28,125 nt of DNA, from NCBI GenBank assembly GCA_027577415.1, contig JANBQS010000182.1, positions 1 through 28,125 on the forward strand. The letters run 5' to 3'. The stretch's first letter is position 1. Every line of letters starts with the position of its first letter. This document shows, one piece after another, positions 1 through 10,000 of the stretch. The notes beneath the pieces are model-generated. The model did not search any database. It was not told where the DNA came from and saw only the letters and a list, made by a program, of their open reading frames with translations. The position numbers and the translations under genes were made by a program. Origin of the DNA: Coemansia sp. RSA 922. Taxonomy: Eukaryota > Kickxellomycota > Kickxellomycetes > Kickxellales > Kickxellaceae.

Positions 1-144
1 AAGAGTTTATTGTTGTTTACAAAATAGAACTCTTTATCTTCTCTTTATATTTATCGGAATACATTTTAGTATCACACATACCAGCAGATGTGAAAAAAGT
101 TTTGTTGATAAGCTAAATAAAAAATCATCTGAGCACTAAAATTG

Positions 145-318
145 TCAAGAATAAATGAATAAACTCTTTATTATCTCGCTGAGTAGTATCTCCAGCTGGC
201 GCTGCCTTGCCTTTAAATACTCCTCAGCAATAAATATATTCTTTTTTTTTGCATATTCTTGACACTTGTGTGCCAAAGGGCTGTCCTGTCCAACCTCAAC
301 ATTTTTCACTCTTTTCAT
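145..318 (-). CDS. Hypothetical small Lys-rich protein (57 aa), weakly supported
   Basis: The frame opens with ATG at 318 and ends with TGA at 145-147. The predicted protein is charged and helix-prone (a KKK stretch, then AEEYLKARQRQLEILLSEI), so it reads like a short amphipathic or coiled-coil segment rather than random translation. I do not recognise a family. The start lies only about 70 bp from the ATG (389) of a degenerate ORF on the other strand, so the AT-rich stretch between them could act as a shared promoter, or both could be fragments of one decayed element. Just inside its 3' end, 158-172 reads AATAAA-CTC-TTTATT, a polyadenylation-type signal on both strands. It may be a chance ORF in AT-rich DNA. 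Confidence 0.22.
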   Translation of the reverse strand: MKRVKNVEVGQDSPLAHKCQEYAKKKNIFIAEEYLKARQRQLEILLSEIIKSLFIYS

Positions 319-388
319 TGCCTTTTTTTTTTTAAAAAATAATTTCTCCACTTGGTTATTTACTTTATTTTATTTATTGATTGCACAA

Positions 389-1163
389 ATGGCAGTGGCC
401 AATTCTGCTGCTGCACCACCCGAAAGCACAGTGGAGCCATCTGCTACTGCCCCGCTCCTAGAGGTGACCGACAGGGCGTCCGTTGTGAAGGTTCCTGTGT
501 CGGCAAGCGGATGGAAAAGAAATACCTAAAAAAGTTACTGGAGTTCGTGCCTAATCGCCATAGCAGAAACGAGCAGAGATCCACTTTTTAACCCCAGTTA
601 TCTTCTCGACAAGAGCTATTTCTACTGGGTGTTCATGGCATTTTGCAAACACTGCCAAGACGAGCTGGCTACTGCTATAGTTGATGACGTTGCTGGTGTT
701 GCTGACTTTATTGAGGATGGCGCTGATGTTGTCAAGGACTACAAAGTATTCTATGATAAGTTGGTTAGGCGGCACTTCAGTACATATTCTACCGCAGCTC
801 ATGTTGGACGCACATATTATGGATCCATGGGATGGAGTGACCAATGATGTGGACGAGGAAGCAGCACAGGCAGCATACATGGCTAGTATTGCCACAGCTA
901 TTGGGCCACTAACAAAGAACCAGCACAAACATGCAAATAGGCTTAGGCGTCGACAGGTGTTTAATGCATGGCGCAGTCACCAGCGCCCTAACCAGGATGT
1001 GCCCCAGCAGCAGCAGCAGCGTAAGGCATATCAGTGCTGCCCTTTGTGCACGTCGTTTATTCCAGGACGTATCCACATTGATTTGACGATCTTGTACTCG
1101 CACTTTTTAAAGGGCAACCATGATTTTCTAGTGTCTTATTCCAATAAATTGAAGGAGTGCTAG
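389..1163 (+). pseudogene. Degenerate ORF of unknown family (one stop, one frameshift)
   Basis: Starting at ATG 389, the frame is open except for one TAA at 527-529, and it continues with protein-like sequence to TGA at 845-847. At about 800-835 the protein-like signal moves to another frame, which runs to TAG at 1161-1163 and includes a Gln5 run and a CCPLC zinc-knuckle-like start to its last segment. Acidic, aromatic-rich text in the middle (for example DYKVFYDKLVRRHF) argues that this was once coding. I found no convincing splice sites that would remove both lesions, so I call it a broken gene. A transposase-like or lineage-specific family is possible, but I recognise no diagnostic catalytic motif. 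Confidence 0.35.
1005..1019 (+). repeat. (CAG)5 microsatellite
   Basis: Five consecutive CAG units encode five Gln in the second-half frame of the degenerate ORF. Confidence 0.8.
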
Positions 1164-1215
1164 AAGATTCCACATTATTTCTGAGTAGCACCTCGTGGTG
1201 GTGTCATTAAGAGCC

Positions 1216-1368
1216 ATGTCTGTCCAGCAATCCTCTGGATACTGGTCTCATAGCTTTCTTTCTGAATATAACGAGCGGGAATATTATCCGCCGAATAGCC
1301 CACCCTCACAATCGAGAAGGGAGCAAAGCACGTTGTCCAGTGGCACTCAATTCAATATCCGCGCATAA
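1216..1368 (+). CDS. Small Ser/Gln/Pro-rich ORF (50 aa), weakly supported
   Basis: ATG at 1216 and TAA at 1366-1368 enclose 50 codons. The peptide is hydrophilic and rich in Ser, Gln, Pro and Tyr, with the stretch YYPPNSPPSQSRREQ. It follows the degenerate ORF by about 50 bp in a different frame, so it could be a displaced terminal exon of that relic or an independent micro-ORF. No recognised domain and no clear promoter. Confidence 0.18.
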   Translation: MSVQQSSGYWSHSFLSEYNEREYYPPNSPPSQSRREQSTLSSGTQFNIRA

Positions 1369-1821
1369 GCAATCTCAAAACAACCAAAAAGAAAATTGTG
1401 GAAGCGGAATGTGGCGACATGCATGAGTGTCGATCTCATCGGGTGAAAATGAGCAGGAAAGTGGATGAGCCGACATTTGGGGAACTGGATTCACCAAGCT
1501 AATAAAAAGAACGGGCAATTGGAAAGGATTACCATTAAACATAATTGCATGCATGCAGGCCGGCGCTGGCGTCCTTATTGATGGGTCGCTCAAATTAGGC
1601 GATGTAGCATGTTAGGATTCAGTGTAAACGGTCTGCTTCAATTACTTTGCAGCTGCCGTTTGCGACTCTTTTGGCACAGCGACATGCTCCCCCAAACACT
1701 GCTACTCCGCTATTAATATGTACTTCGGGCGCCCTCTCTAATTCCAGTGCCTGTTACTCACAAATCACTCTCCTTTCCTCCCATCTTATCCCGCCTTCCT
1801 ACCTCCGTCTCCAAGCACAAG
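1369..1821 (+). promoter_or_regulatory. Upstream region and CT-rich leader of the acyl-CoA synthetase gene
   Basis: No gene seen. The last ~75 bases before ATG 1822 are C/T-rich with the context CACAAG-ATG, typical of a fungal 5' leader with a good -3 purine. A self-complementary GCATGCATGC stands at about 1547-1556. There is no clear TATA box. Confidence 0.4.
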
Positions 1822-3867
1822 ATGACTATGCAGACTTTTAAAGTCCCTAGCTCCGAGGTTCCCGGCTACTCTGCCATCTATCGCAACAGCCTTTCCAAGG
1901 ACGGCACCCACGGCGGCGAATTTGCTCACATCACCACAGCCCATGAGTTGTTCCAGCATCAGCTAGCCATCGCGCCAAAGTCCGAGTTCCTTGGCACCCG
2001 CCAGTTCAATCCCACCGACGGCTCCTTTGGCGCCTACGAGTGGCTGACGACCACTGACGCCGCTGAATACGTCGAAGACTTTGGGTCTGGACTCGACCAC
2101 GTATTTGCCAAGTACGCACCCGACGCGAAGAGCTACGGTGGCCAACAGCCACTAGGAATGTACGCAAACAACCGCTATGAATGGTCGCTGGCCGAATTCA
2201 GCGCCTTCCGCTCTCGTCGCTTTACGGTCGGTATCTGCGACAGCGTGAACGTCGGGTCTGCCGAGTACATTATCAACCATGCTGAGGTCAGCGTCGTTGT
2301 GTGCTCTATTGACAAGATTCCAAGAATGCTCGACCGCATTTCTATTACTCCAAGCCTACGCGTTATTATCTGCATGGACCGTTTGGACTGCTCTCGGATC
2401 AACTCAGTAACGCAGGCATTCTGCGCCGAGAGTGCTGGCCTGCTGCGTAAGCGCGCCGTAGAGCTGGGTATTACTCTACTGGACATGGACGAGGTTCTAG
2501 AGATGGGTCGTGCCACGCCTACTACCGCTCAGCCCCCATCGCCCACTGATATATGCACAATGTGCTACACGTCGGGAACAACCGGCGAGCAGAAGGGCGT
2601 GTTGCTTACTCACCAAGGACTAATTCACGGTAGTCGTTCGTGCCACCTATCTCTTCGCTTCTCCGACACTACTCACCTCTCGCTCATTCCTCTGGCACAT
2701 TGCATGGACCGCTATGCCACGTACACGTTTATGTATGGTGGTGTGCGTGTGGGCTATGCCAACGGCGACCGCGCTCTGATTGCTAATGACATTCAAGAGC
2801 TGCGCCCTACCGTTTTGGTCGGATTCCCGCTGCTACTCAACGGCATATATGAGAGTATGTCCAAGGCTACCATCGGTGCCAAGGGTGTGACCGGCGCACT
2901 CTCGCGCATGGCATATCGTAGCAAGAAGAAGCGTCTGGCTGCTACCGGCAATTTAAGCCACGGGCTGTGGGATCGCGTGCTGTTTAGCAAGGTGGCTGCC
3001 AAGCTCGGCGGGCGTATCAAGACTATTATCTCTGGCGCTATGAACCTCAATCCAGAGGTGATCAACTTTTTCCGCGCCGCCCTATCTTGCAACGTTGTGC
3101 AAGGATATGGTCAGACCGAGACTGGCGCAGCCGGCACATTACAGCGTCTGGGCGACTTTACATCAGGACATATTGGCGTACCCACTCCAGGTAACGACAT
3201 TCGCCTGCGTAGCAAGCCTGATTTCGGCTACCTCGTCACTGATTCGCCTTGCCCGCGCGGTGAGTTAATGATTCGCTCTAAGAGCGTGTTCGCCGAGTAC
3301 CTTAAAGAGCCCGAAAAGGCACGTGACGCTATGGACGGCGAGTGGCTGGCGACCGGTGATGTTGTTCAAATCAACCCTACAGGAACTATTTCCTTCATCA
3401 GCCGCATGAAGAACCACGTCAAGATTAACAACAGTTGCTGGGTCTCGCCTGAGCGTCTAGAGAACATCTACGTACAACATCCCCTCGTACACTCGCTATT
3501 TGTTGATGGCCACGATGACTACAACAAGGTTGTCGCCATTGTTGTGCCCGATCCTGCCGAGTTTTTGCCCTGGGCTCGCACCGTAGCCAGTTCACCTGAT
3601 GCGTCACTCGAAGAGCTGTGCGCCAACGCGACAGTTGCGCAAGAGCTGACAAAGGTGCTGCGTATTTACTCTGCCTCAGTTGATCTCTCTGTAGACGAGC
3701 AACTCGGTGCTATTTATCTTGAGCCGATGCCGTTCCGCGAGAGAAACAGCAGTATGTTTACGTCGTTGCTCAAGCTCAAGCGGCGAGAGGCTTCCAAATT
3801 CTATGAAGAGCAGCTTAAAAAGCTGTATACTGAGGTTGGTGGGCTTTTTGTCGCCAGCAGCTCGTAG
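1822..3867 (+). CDS. Long-chain fatty-acid-CoA ligase (acyl-CoA synthetase)
   Basis: This ANL-superfamily enzyme should convert a long-chain fatty acid, ATP and CoA to acyl-CoA, AMP and PPi. The 681-residue length fits the fungal Faa/ACSL family. Visible motifs are the P-loop YTSGTTGEQKG (from residue ~249), the linker-type IPLAHCMDR, SGAMNLNPEV, the adenylate motif YGQTE (~429), TGD (~511-513) and the C-terminal KLKRREASKFY with the expected late lysine (~651-653). I chose ATG 1822 because the open frame upstream has only a GTG start and lies in CT-rich leader. There are no membrane helices, no SKL-type peroxisomal signal (the end is SSS) and no intron. Oddities: ATGD replaces the usual HTGD, and SR replaces DR in the fatty-acyl-CoA-synthetase signature. 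It converges on the fatty acid synthase gene with 217 bp between stops, which fits a shared lipid role. Chain-length preference cannot be read. Confidence 0.9.
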   Translation: MTMQTFKVPSSEVPGYSAIYRNSLSKDGTHGGEFAHITTAHELFQHQLAIAPKSEFLGTRQFNPTDGSFGAYEWLTTTDAAEYVEDFGSGLDHVFAKYAPDAKSYGGQQPLGMYANNRYEWSLAEFSAFRSRRFTVGICDSVNVGSAEYIINHAEVSVVVCSIDKIPRMLDRISITPSLRVIICMDRLDCSRINSVTQAFCAESAGLLRKRAVELGITLLDMDEVLEMGRATPTTAQPPSPTDICTMCYTSGTTGEQKGVLLTHQGLIHGSRSCHLSLRFSDTTHLSLIPLAHCMDRYATYTFMYGGVRVGYANGDRALIANDIQELRPTVLVGFPLLLNGIYESMSKATIGAKGVTGALSRMAYRSKKKRLAATGNLSHGLWDRVLFSKVAAKLGGRIKTIISGAMNLNPEVINFFRAALSCNVVQGYGQTETGAAGTLQRLGDFTSGHIGVPTPGNDIRLRSKPDFGYLVTDSPCPRGELMIRSKSVFAEYLKEPEKARDAMDGEWLATGDVVQINPTGTISFISRMKNHVKINNSCWVSPERLENIYVQHPLVHSLFVDGHDDYNKVVAIVVPDPAEFLPWARTVASSPDASLEELCANATVAQELTKVLRIYSASVDLSVDEQLGAIYLEPMPFRERNSSMFTSLLKLKRREASKFYEEQLKKLYTEVGGLFVASSS

Positions 3868-4084
3868 ACATCTACATTTTCTCCAAAGACATTATTTGTT
3901 ATATCGCACTTTTGATAATATAAACTTACACAATTTTGATAATGTATGTGAAAAGTGCTACAGTGGACTTATAGCGGTTGGTCTGGAGCTAGCTACACAA
4001 TTACATCGCGTGGTTACATATGCCAGTAACATATAGTAATTAATAAGCTACCTGCTGAGCACAAACATGATAAAATAGAAATAT

Positions 4085-7000
4085 TTAGAACTTGTACTCG
4101 CCAGACTTTGGGTCATACTTGGCGCGGGCCAACGGATTGAGATACACGCTCTTCTCCTGCTCTGTGGTAAACGGAGAGTTGCTCTTGACTTGAACAAACG
4201 GATAGTTGCAGACCAAGGTGTCTTGCCAGTAGCGCTCGGATTTGGCATCGCGCTGCTGGAGCTTGACGTTGTACTTGTCGAGCTGCTCCTGAGTAAGCGT
4301 GGCTAGTAGGTAGTCAGGATGTACAACTAGCAACTCGCCACCGACTTGACCGAATCCAAACGACTTGATCAGACCCGCCTTGATACCCGATGTTTGAATC
4401 GACTTTGACAGATAGAGCGCATAGTCGTTTGCTTCAAGCTCTTTTCCAATATTGTCGGCGTTTCGATTGCCAGGTATCAAACCCGTCCGCAGACTTTGAA
4501 TAACACCGTTGAGCATAAACGATGCCGCCGGGCCCTTCGGGTGGCCAGTCAGCCACTTCTGGCACACAACTGGCACGACGTGGCCTGGAGTACGGCCCAA
4601 GTGCTTGAGCTGAGTGTTGAGAACATCCGACTCGTTCTTGTCGTTGGCTACCGTCGATGTTCCGTGGAACGAAGCCAGTCCAATATCGTCAGCTGTCAAG
4701 CCCCAGACCGCCAAGCTGCCGCGTAGTGGAGAGAGATCAGACTTGCCCTTCCAGAAGTCGTTGCCCCAGACGTCTTGCAAACTGCGCCGCTGCTGAATAT
4801 ACTCCTCCTCAACTTGGTTGGCGTAGCTCATCGCAGAAAGCTCAACCGTGTCACTTGGTCCGTCTACCATGTCTGCCAAGTCAGCCAGCTCCTCTTGCTT
4901 CCACGCCTCTAGCGCGGACAATTGGCGCTGCAACTGGCGGCGTCGGTAGTCAAAGTTCAGCAAGCGCGATGGTGGGCTATTGTCGCTTGCTTCGCGGGCT
5001 GACGTCAACACTCCCTTGCCAGGCGCTGGTACTGACTGTCCTTGCTTGTCGGTGGCCGTACCCGACATGGCAATAATGCCGTAGATCGGCGCTCCAAATT
5101 CGATCGCTGCTGATGCTGACATGAGCGTCACAATGCCAGCACCGTGGCTCTCCATAAACCCGTTGCGCGTCGATGTGCACGGGCGGCACATCTCCGACGG
5201 TGTGCGGCCCCGAGCAAACTCCTCAACCGAATTGCTGGTCGCACCCATGTTGGCAAACTCGACAGATGTCTCTTCAGTAAAGTCGTCGACGCTGCCGGCA
5301 ATCATCACTTTAGCCTTGCCAGACTGGATAGTCTCAATCGCAGTGTCAATCGATAGAACTGTAGTTGCGCAGGCGCCAACCGCAGGCTTGACTGGACCAG
5401 AGCTCGACATCAGCAGCATATTGACCCACGCTTGCACAGTCGAGATAAACGTCTCCTGAAGCACGTCGCTTTTAAGTCCTTTGTCCAGGAAACGACTCTT
5501 GAACATGTCTTGAATAGACCGAGTACCTCCCAAACCCGAGCCCGTGGTGTTGCCGACTTCTGAAACGTGGAAATACTGGTACAGCTCGTAGGGGTCGGTG
5601 ATGCCAGATCTGACGAGCGCCTCGACTGTAGCCACCAGAGCAAAGCACGTGACAGTATCTACTTGCTTGGCGATATCGTCGGGTATGCCGTAGCGCCTTG
5701 GATCCCAGCCAGTTGGCACAAGTGCAGCGACTAGTCGATTGGCTTGCAGAGCCATTGGCACGCGGATCAGAGCGCCCTTGAGGAACTTGACCGACCACGA
5801 GCCGCCACTGGTGTTCTCCCAGATGTCGACGCTGCTGCCATTCTGAGCCTTGAATGTCGCCGCCTCGTCAGCGGTGGCCTCGAATGGCTCCATATCGTAT
5901 TCGATCTGGATCTCACGCAAGAGAGTACGCTTGCTAGGATCGTAGCCGTGAGCCAACTCGGGCTCAATCAAGCGAATACCAGTGTGCGCCAGAATATACT
6001 CCTCATAGCGCGGCTTCACGTCGATATCACGAATGGGCTCCTCGGTCTTGGCGTCGACCCAGCCGACATATATGGCGCCAGTCGACTTGAGCGTGCCATT
6101 GAAGTGCTTGATCAGGCCCATGATCCACGCCAACTCAATACACCCCTCAATTGAGAACTCGCCGTAGGCCTCCATCTCCCAGCGCGTCTCAGCATTGCCA
6201 TATGAACTGACTTCGCCGTAACCAGTGACGACAACAACCTTGTCCAAGTTGACCATGCCTTGCAAGTGCCGTAGGTACTCTAGTTGTTCGTACTGGCGAG
6301 GCGCTGGGAAGTGGTGCTTGTGCTTGGCTAGCGGAGTAGCGTCGTGAGTTGAGACTGACGATACAGCTGGCTCTGGGCGCTGAGCGGCGTAGTCCAATAC
6401 GGCTTCCCTCGAGAGAGCTTGCAGCATACTGCTCTTACGCTGAGTTACCTGGCGAGCTTTGCTGATAACATCGCCGATATCTTCTATACCATCCATTCCG
6501 CCGTTAAGGTCAGCCCAGATAGGTCGGCGATAGGCGATACTGTGAATGCCAACATTAAGTAATCCCAGGATGTTGAACGCCATCTCGCGAGTCGAGAACG
6601 TGCGCACGCCAAGTCTTTCAATATCTTGAGCAACCAGGTTGTTACCAGACATCAAACCAGTGCCACGCGTCCATCCGATAACTGCACCGGCAATAGACAA
6701 GTAGTCCTGCCATGACTCGGACTTCCACCGGTTGAACGCAGTCTCCAAGCCGATCTTGCACTCGCCGTAGAGCCCATCACCGCCAAAGTTGCCATGATTA
6801 GGCGACAACGGCAGAACTACCAGCGATGGCCGAGTCTCATAGCCGAGCCGCTCCTTGGTATCCTTGATGCTGCCCAGTAAGCGCATTACGTTGGTTAGCA
6901 GGACACGCTGAGCAAACTCCGAGTGCGAGCCCAGATTAGTCGCAAAGCTGCCAATATCCGACACAGCGGCAAATGGAATGACATAGTCGAGGTCCCAACC

Positions 7001-10000
7001 CAAGCCCTTGACAACGCCTGAATCGCTGTAGATGTAATCGACTAGCTGCTTGATGTCACCAGTTGAACCCTGGTTGAATGGAACAACGATTAGCTCCGAG
7101 CCACGAGCGCCATGAGTGCGGTACACGTCCTCGAAGAACAGCGTAGTCTTGCGGCTATAACTCGATGTCGTAGCAATGACCTTGGCGCCGCCGCTGAGCA
7201 AGCCACAGACAATATCGGCGCCAATTGAGCCTCGTCCACAGCCAGTGACCAAAGCAGTCTTGCCAGCAAATGACAAACCGCTATCACACATCTTGCTCAA
7301 GCCCTCGTAGTAAATCGTCGACAGCTCAGAGCAGTAGGACCAAGCACTGCCAGCCGATACCTTCTTGAGGTGGATAAACGGAGGCATATCTGACGCAGTT
7401 GGCTGGCGCATGTGCTGGACAAAGTCCACAAACAAGGGCTCATCCGGCCGCGGCACTTCAGAGTACACCACGGTACCATCGGGGCCAATGTCTACTTGTG
7501 GTCCAGTGGGAGTAGATAGCTCGCGATAGACTGGCGGCTGGGTTAGAGAGTGAGTACAGGTATCGTGCAGCTCCGACACGAGCTTAATTACCGGCCCCAG
7601 CGAATCATCGTTGGCGGCCTGCAAGATAGACAGTGACCCAGCAAGCATCTGAAGCAAGCCTGGATTAGAACGATTCTTCAGCCGCTGGAGATTAGCGTCG
7701 TCGACAGCTGCTGGTGCATTGGTGGATCCAGCACTATAGCTAGCAATCGCCTGTTGAATCAGCTCATACGCCTCCTGCCGTGCCCAGTTCCAACTCGAGT
7801 CAAAGTGGCGAGCCTTGCGTGCGTCGAATAGCGGCTTTGCGCCGTCAATGAGTTCGTCGCCAAATTCGGCCAAAATTTCGTCGAGCTTGGTTTGCAGCTT
7901 GGCAGCCTTGGCTTGCTCGTCCTCGGCCAAACGAGCTCCCTCGCGCAAGTCCATTCCAGCGTAGCGTGCCAGGACCTGGATCTGCTGACGGATGTGCTCG
8001 TACTGCTTCTGCTGCATCTTCTCCATCTCGACGCTGCTAATGGTGGGTGCGCCAGTCTGACCACTAGAGCCGCCAGCGCTGGAAGCAGCATAGGAGATAC
8101 CGGCTTTGGCAGCGTACGCCTGAGCAACCGAGTCCAACCATGACTTGGCTCCAGCATCGCCAGATAGGCGGCTGGAAGGCTCCATTGTCAGCGCTACGAG
8201 CAACAGGGCGTCTTGACGCTGCGGGCCCAGTCCATACGCTGACTGCAAAGTGCTTCGTGCTGACGACAGCGAGAATCCGCCGGGCATCTTGTTGCTGAAC
8301 AGCCGGGCCAATTGTGCCTGAGTATACTTGCCCAAGCTACCACCAAATGTACCGATGGCAGTCGCCAGGTCTTGCAGCGAGAGATCCTCGGCCTTGTCAG
8401 GGACCTTGCCGCCCAACTCCTTGTGCAGGTCGCCGACGATTTCGTTCTGCAGCGTCGACTTGCCACCCACGAGGCTCTTAATTGACTTTGCCGTAGATAC
8501 ATCAGCAAGAGAGCGCTTTAGCTTGTGAGCAACCACGGCATGCACAATATCTAAAGCCAGGAGCGGAACATCGACAAGTGGTGTTGCGGTACCCGACGGC
8601 TGTTCTACAGATGCAATGGGCTCTGCCGCAACAGTTGTCGCTGGCAGAGTAGGCTGCTCAGACTGTGCTGGAGTGGCGCTGGGAGCTGGCTCACTCACCT
8701 CCGGGCGCTGCTGAGTGTAGTAGATTGCATCTCTGTCGCGCTCGATATGCAGCACATCCGCACGCTTGCCAGCAAACGCCTCGCTCTTGAGCGTCTTGAC
8801 TGCCATACCACTGAGAACAGGACTGACGCCAATCTCGACTATGCGACGCACGCCAAGCTTGCCAAGCAAAACGTCCTGGGTGTCTATCCACTGAACTGGC
8901 GAAGCAAACTGGTAAGCCAGGAGCTCGATCAACAGCGTCACTGCAAGCTTTGCAATATCGTCAGAATTGTCCATAGCGGCATCGCTCCAAGAGTCTAGCA
9001 CACTGGCAGCTACAGGTGACTCTGTGATGTTGTAGACCAGGCCAAAGTACTCTCGCGACACTTCAAATGGCACAGCAGTCAGGTTGGGCACGTAGCGGAG
9101 ATGCAGCGCCATATAGTCAATACTCTCAGGTCTGATCTTGTCTTGAAGAAGCGAGCGGAACTCGTCGACACCGGGAAGTAATTGTCTGGAGTGGAATGGC
9201 ACGTCGATACCTGGTAAAGGAATGGTAGCACGACCACGCACAGGCCGGCTGTCAACGGGCTTAGCCAAGACATCGCAGACGATTTGAGCGATGTGCGCCT
9301 GCCAATCGCCGTCAGTAGGTGCGCCCTGCCGTGAAACGCCATCGAGAACCAGGCGCAACACAGCCAACTGACGCAGAGTTCCAGCGACGACATACTGTAA
9401 GCCGCGCACGTTGTAGTTGACAACTTCCAATAGTCCATTGCTGTGCTCACAAATGGCGTTGACAGTTAGAGTCAACATGTTGTCATCAACACCTAGACCA
9501 ACGCGCGACGGATCCACGGCGACCATGCCATAAAGCGAACGTCCCTGATCGTCGCGCTCCGTGGCCAGCTGCATGAGCATGCCTCGGAAAAAGCCGATAT
9601 CCAAGACGCCTTCTGGTGTAAACAAGCTGCTAATCGCCATCAGCGCAGAATACTCGCCAAGCGAATGGCCAGCAAACGCCGCATCCTTCTGTATCAACGA
9701 GCTGGCGCGCATGTCAGCCACCGCCGCCATGGCAAATGTAACCAAGACCACTTGCGTAAACTGCGTCGAGTTTAGCAGGCCGGTAGGCGACCGGTGCGTG
9801 TAGCTTGACGAACTCGGAGTAATCTCGGGGAACAGCTGGACGACTGTGCCCTGGTCGCTATTGGATCTCCTGGTAAGAGACATGTAGCTGCGCCGAATAG
9901 CTTCACCTTTACGCCCACCAAAGTGCACTGTCAGCTCATTGGGGTTGGTTCGAACGATCTTGAGCAATGAAACACCGTACTTGGCTACCATGTGCCGGTC

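Noticed and set aside
551..928. 125-codon minus-strand frame overlapping the degenerate ORF
   Set aside because: The plus-strand text looks more protein-like, and the minus-strand translation is Cys/Ser-rich without a motif.
1747..1821. N-terminal extension of the acyl-CoA synthetase
   Set aside because: The extension would start with GTG and lies in a CT-rich leader. The first ATG in frame is 1822.
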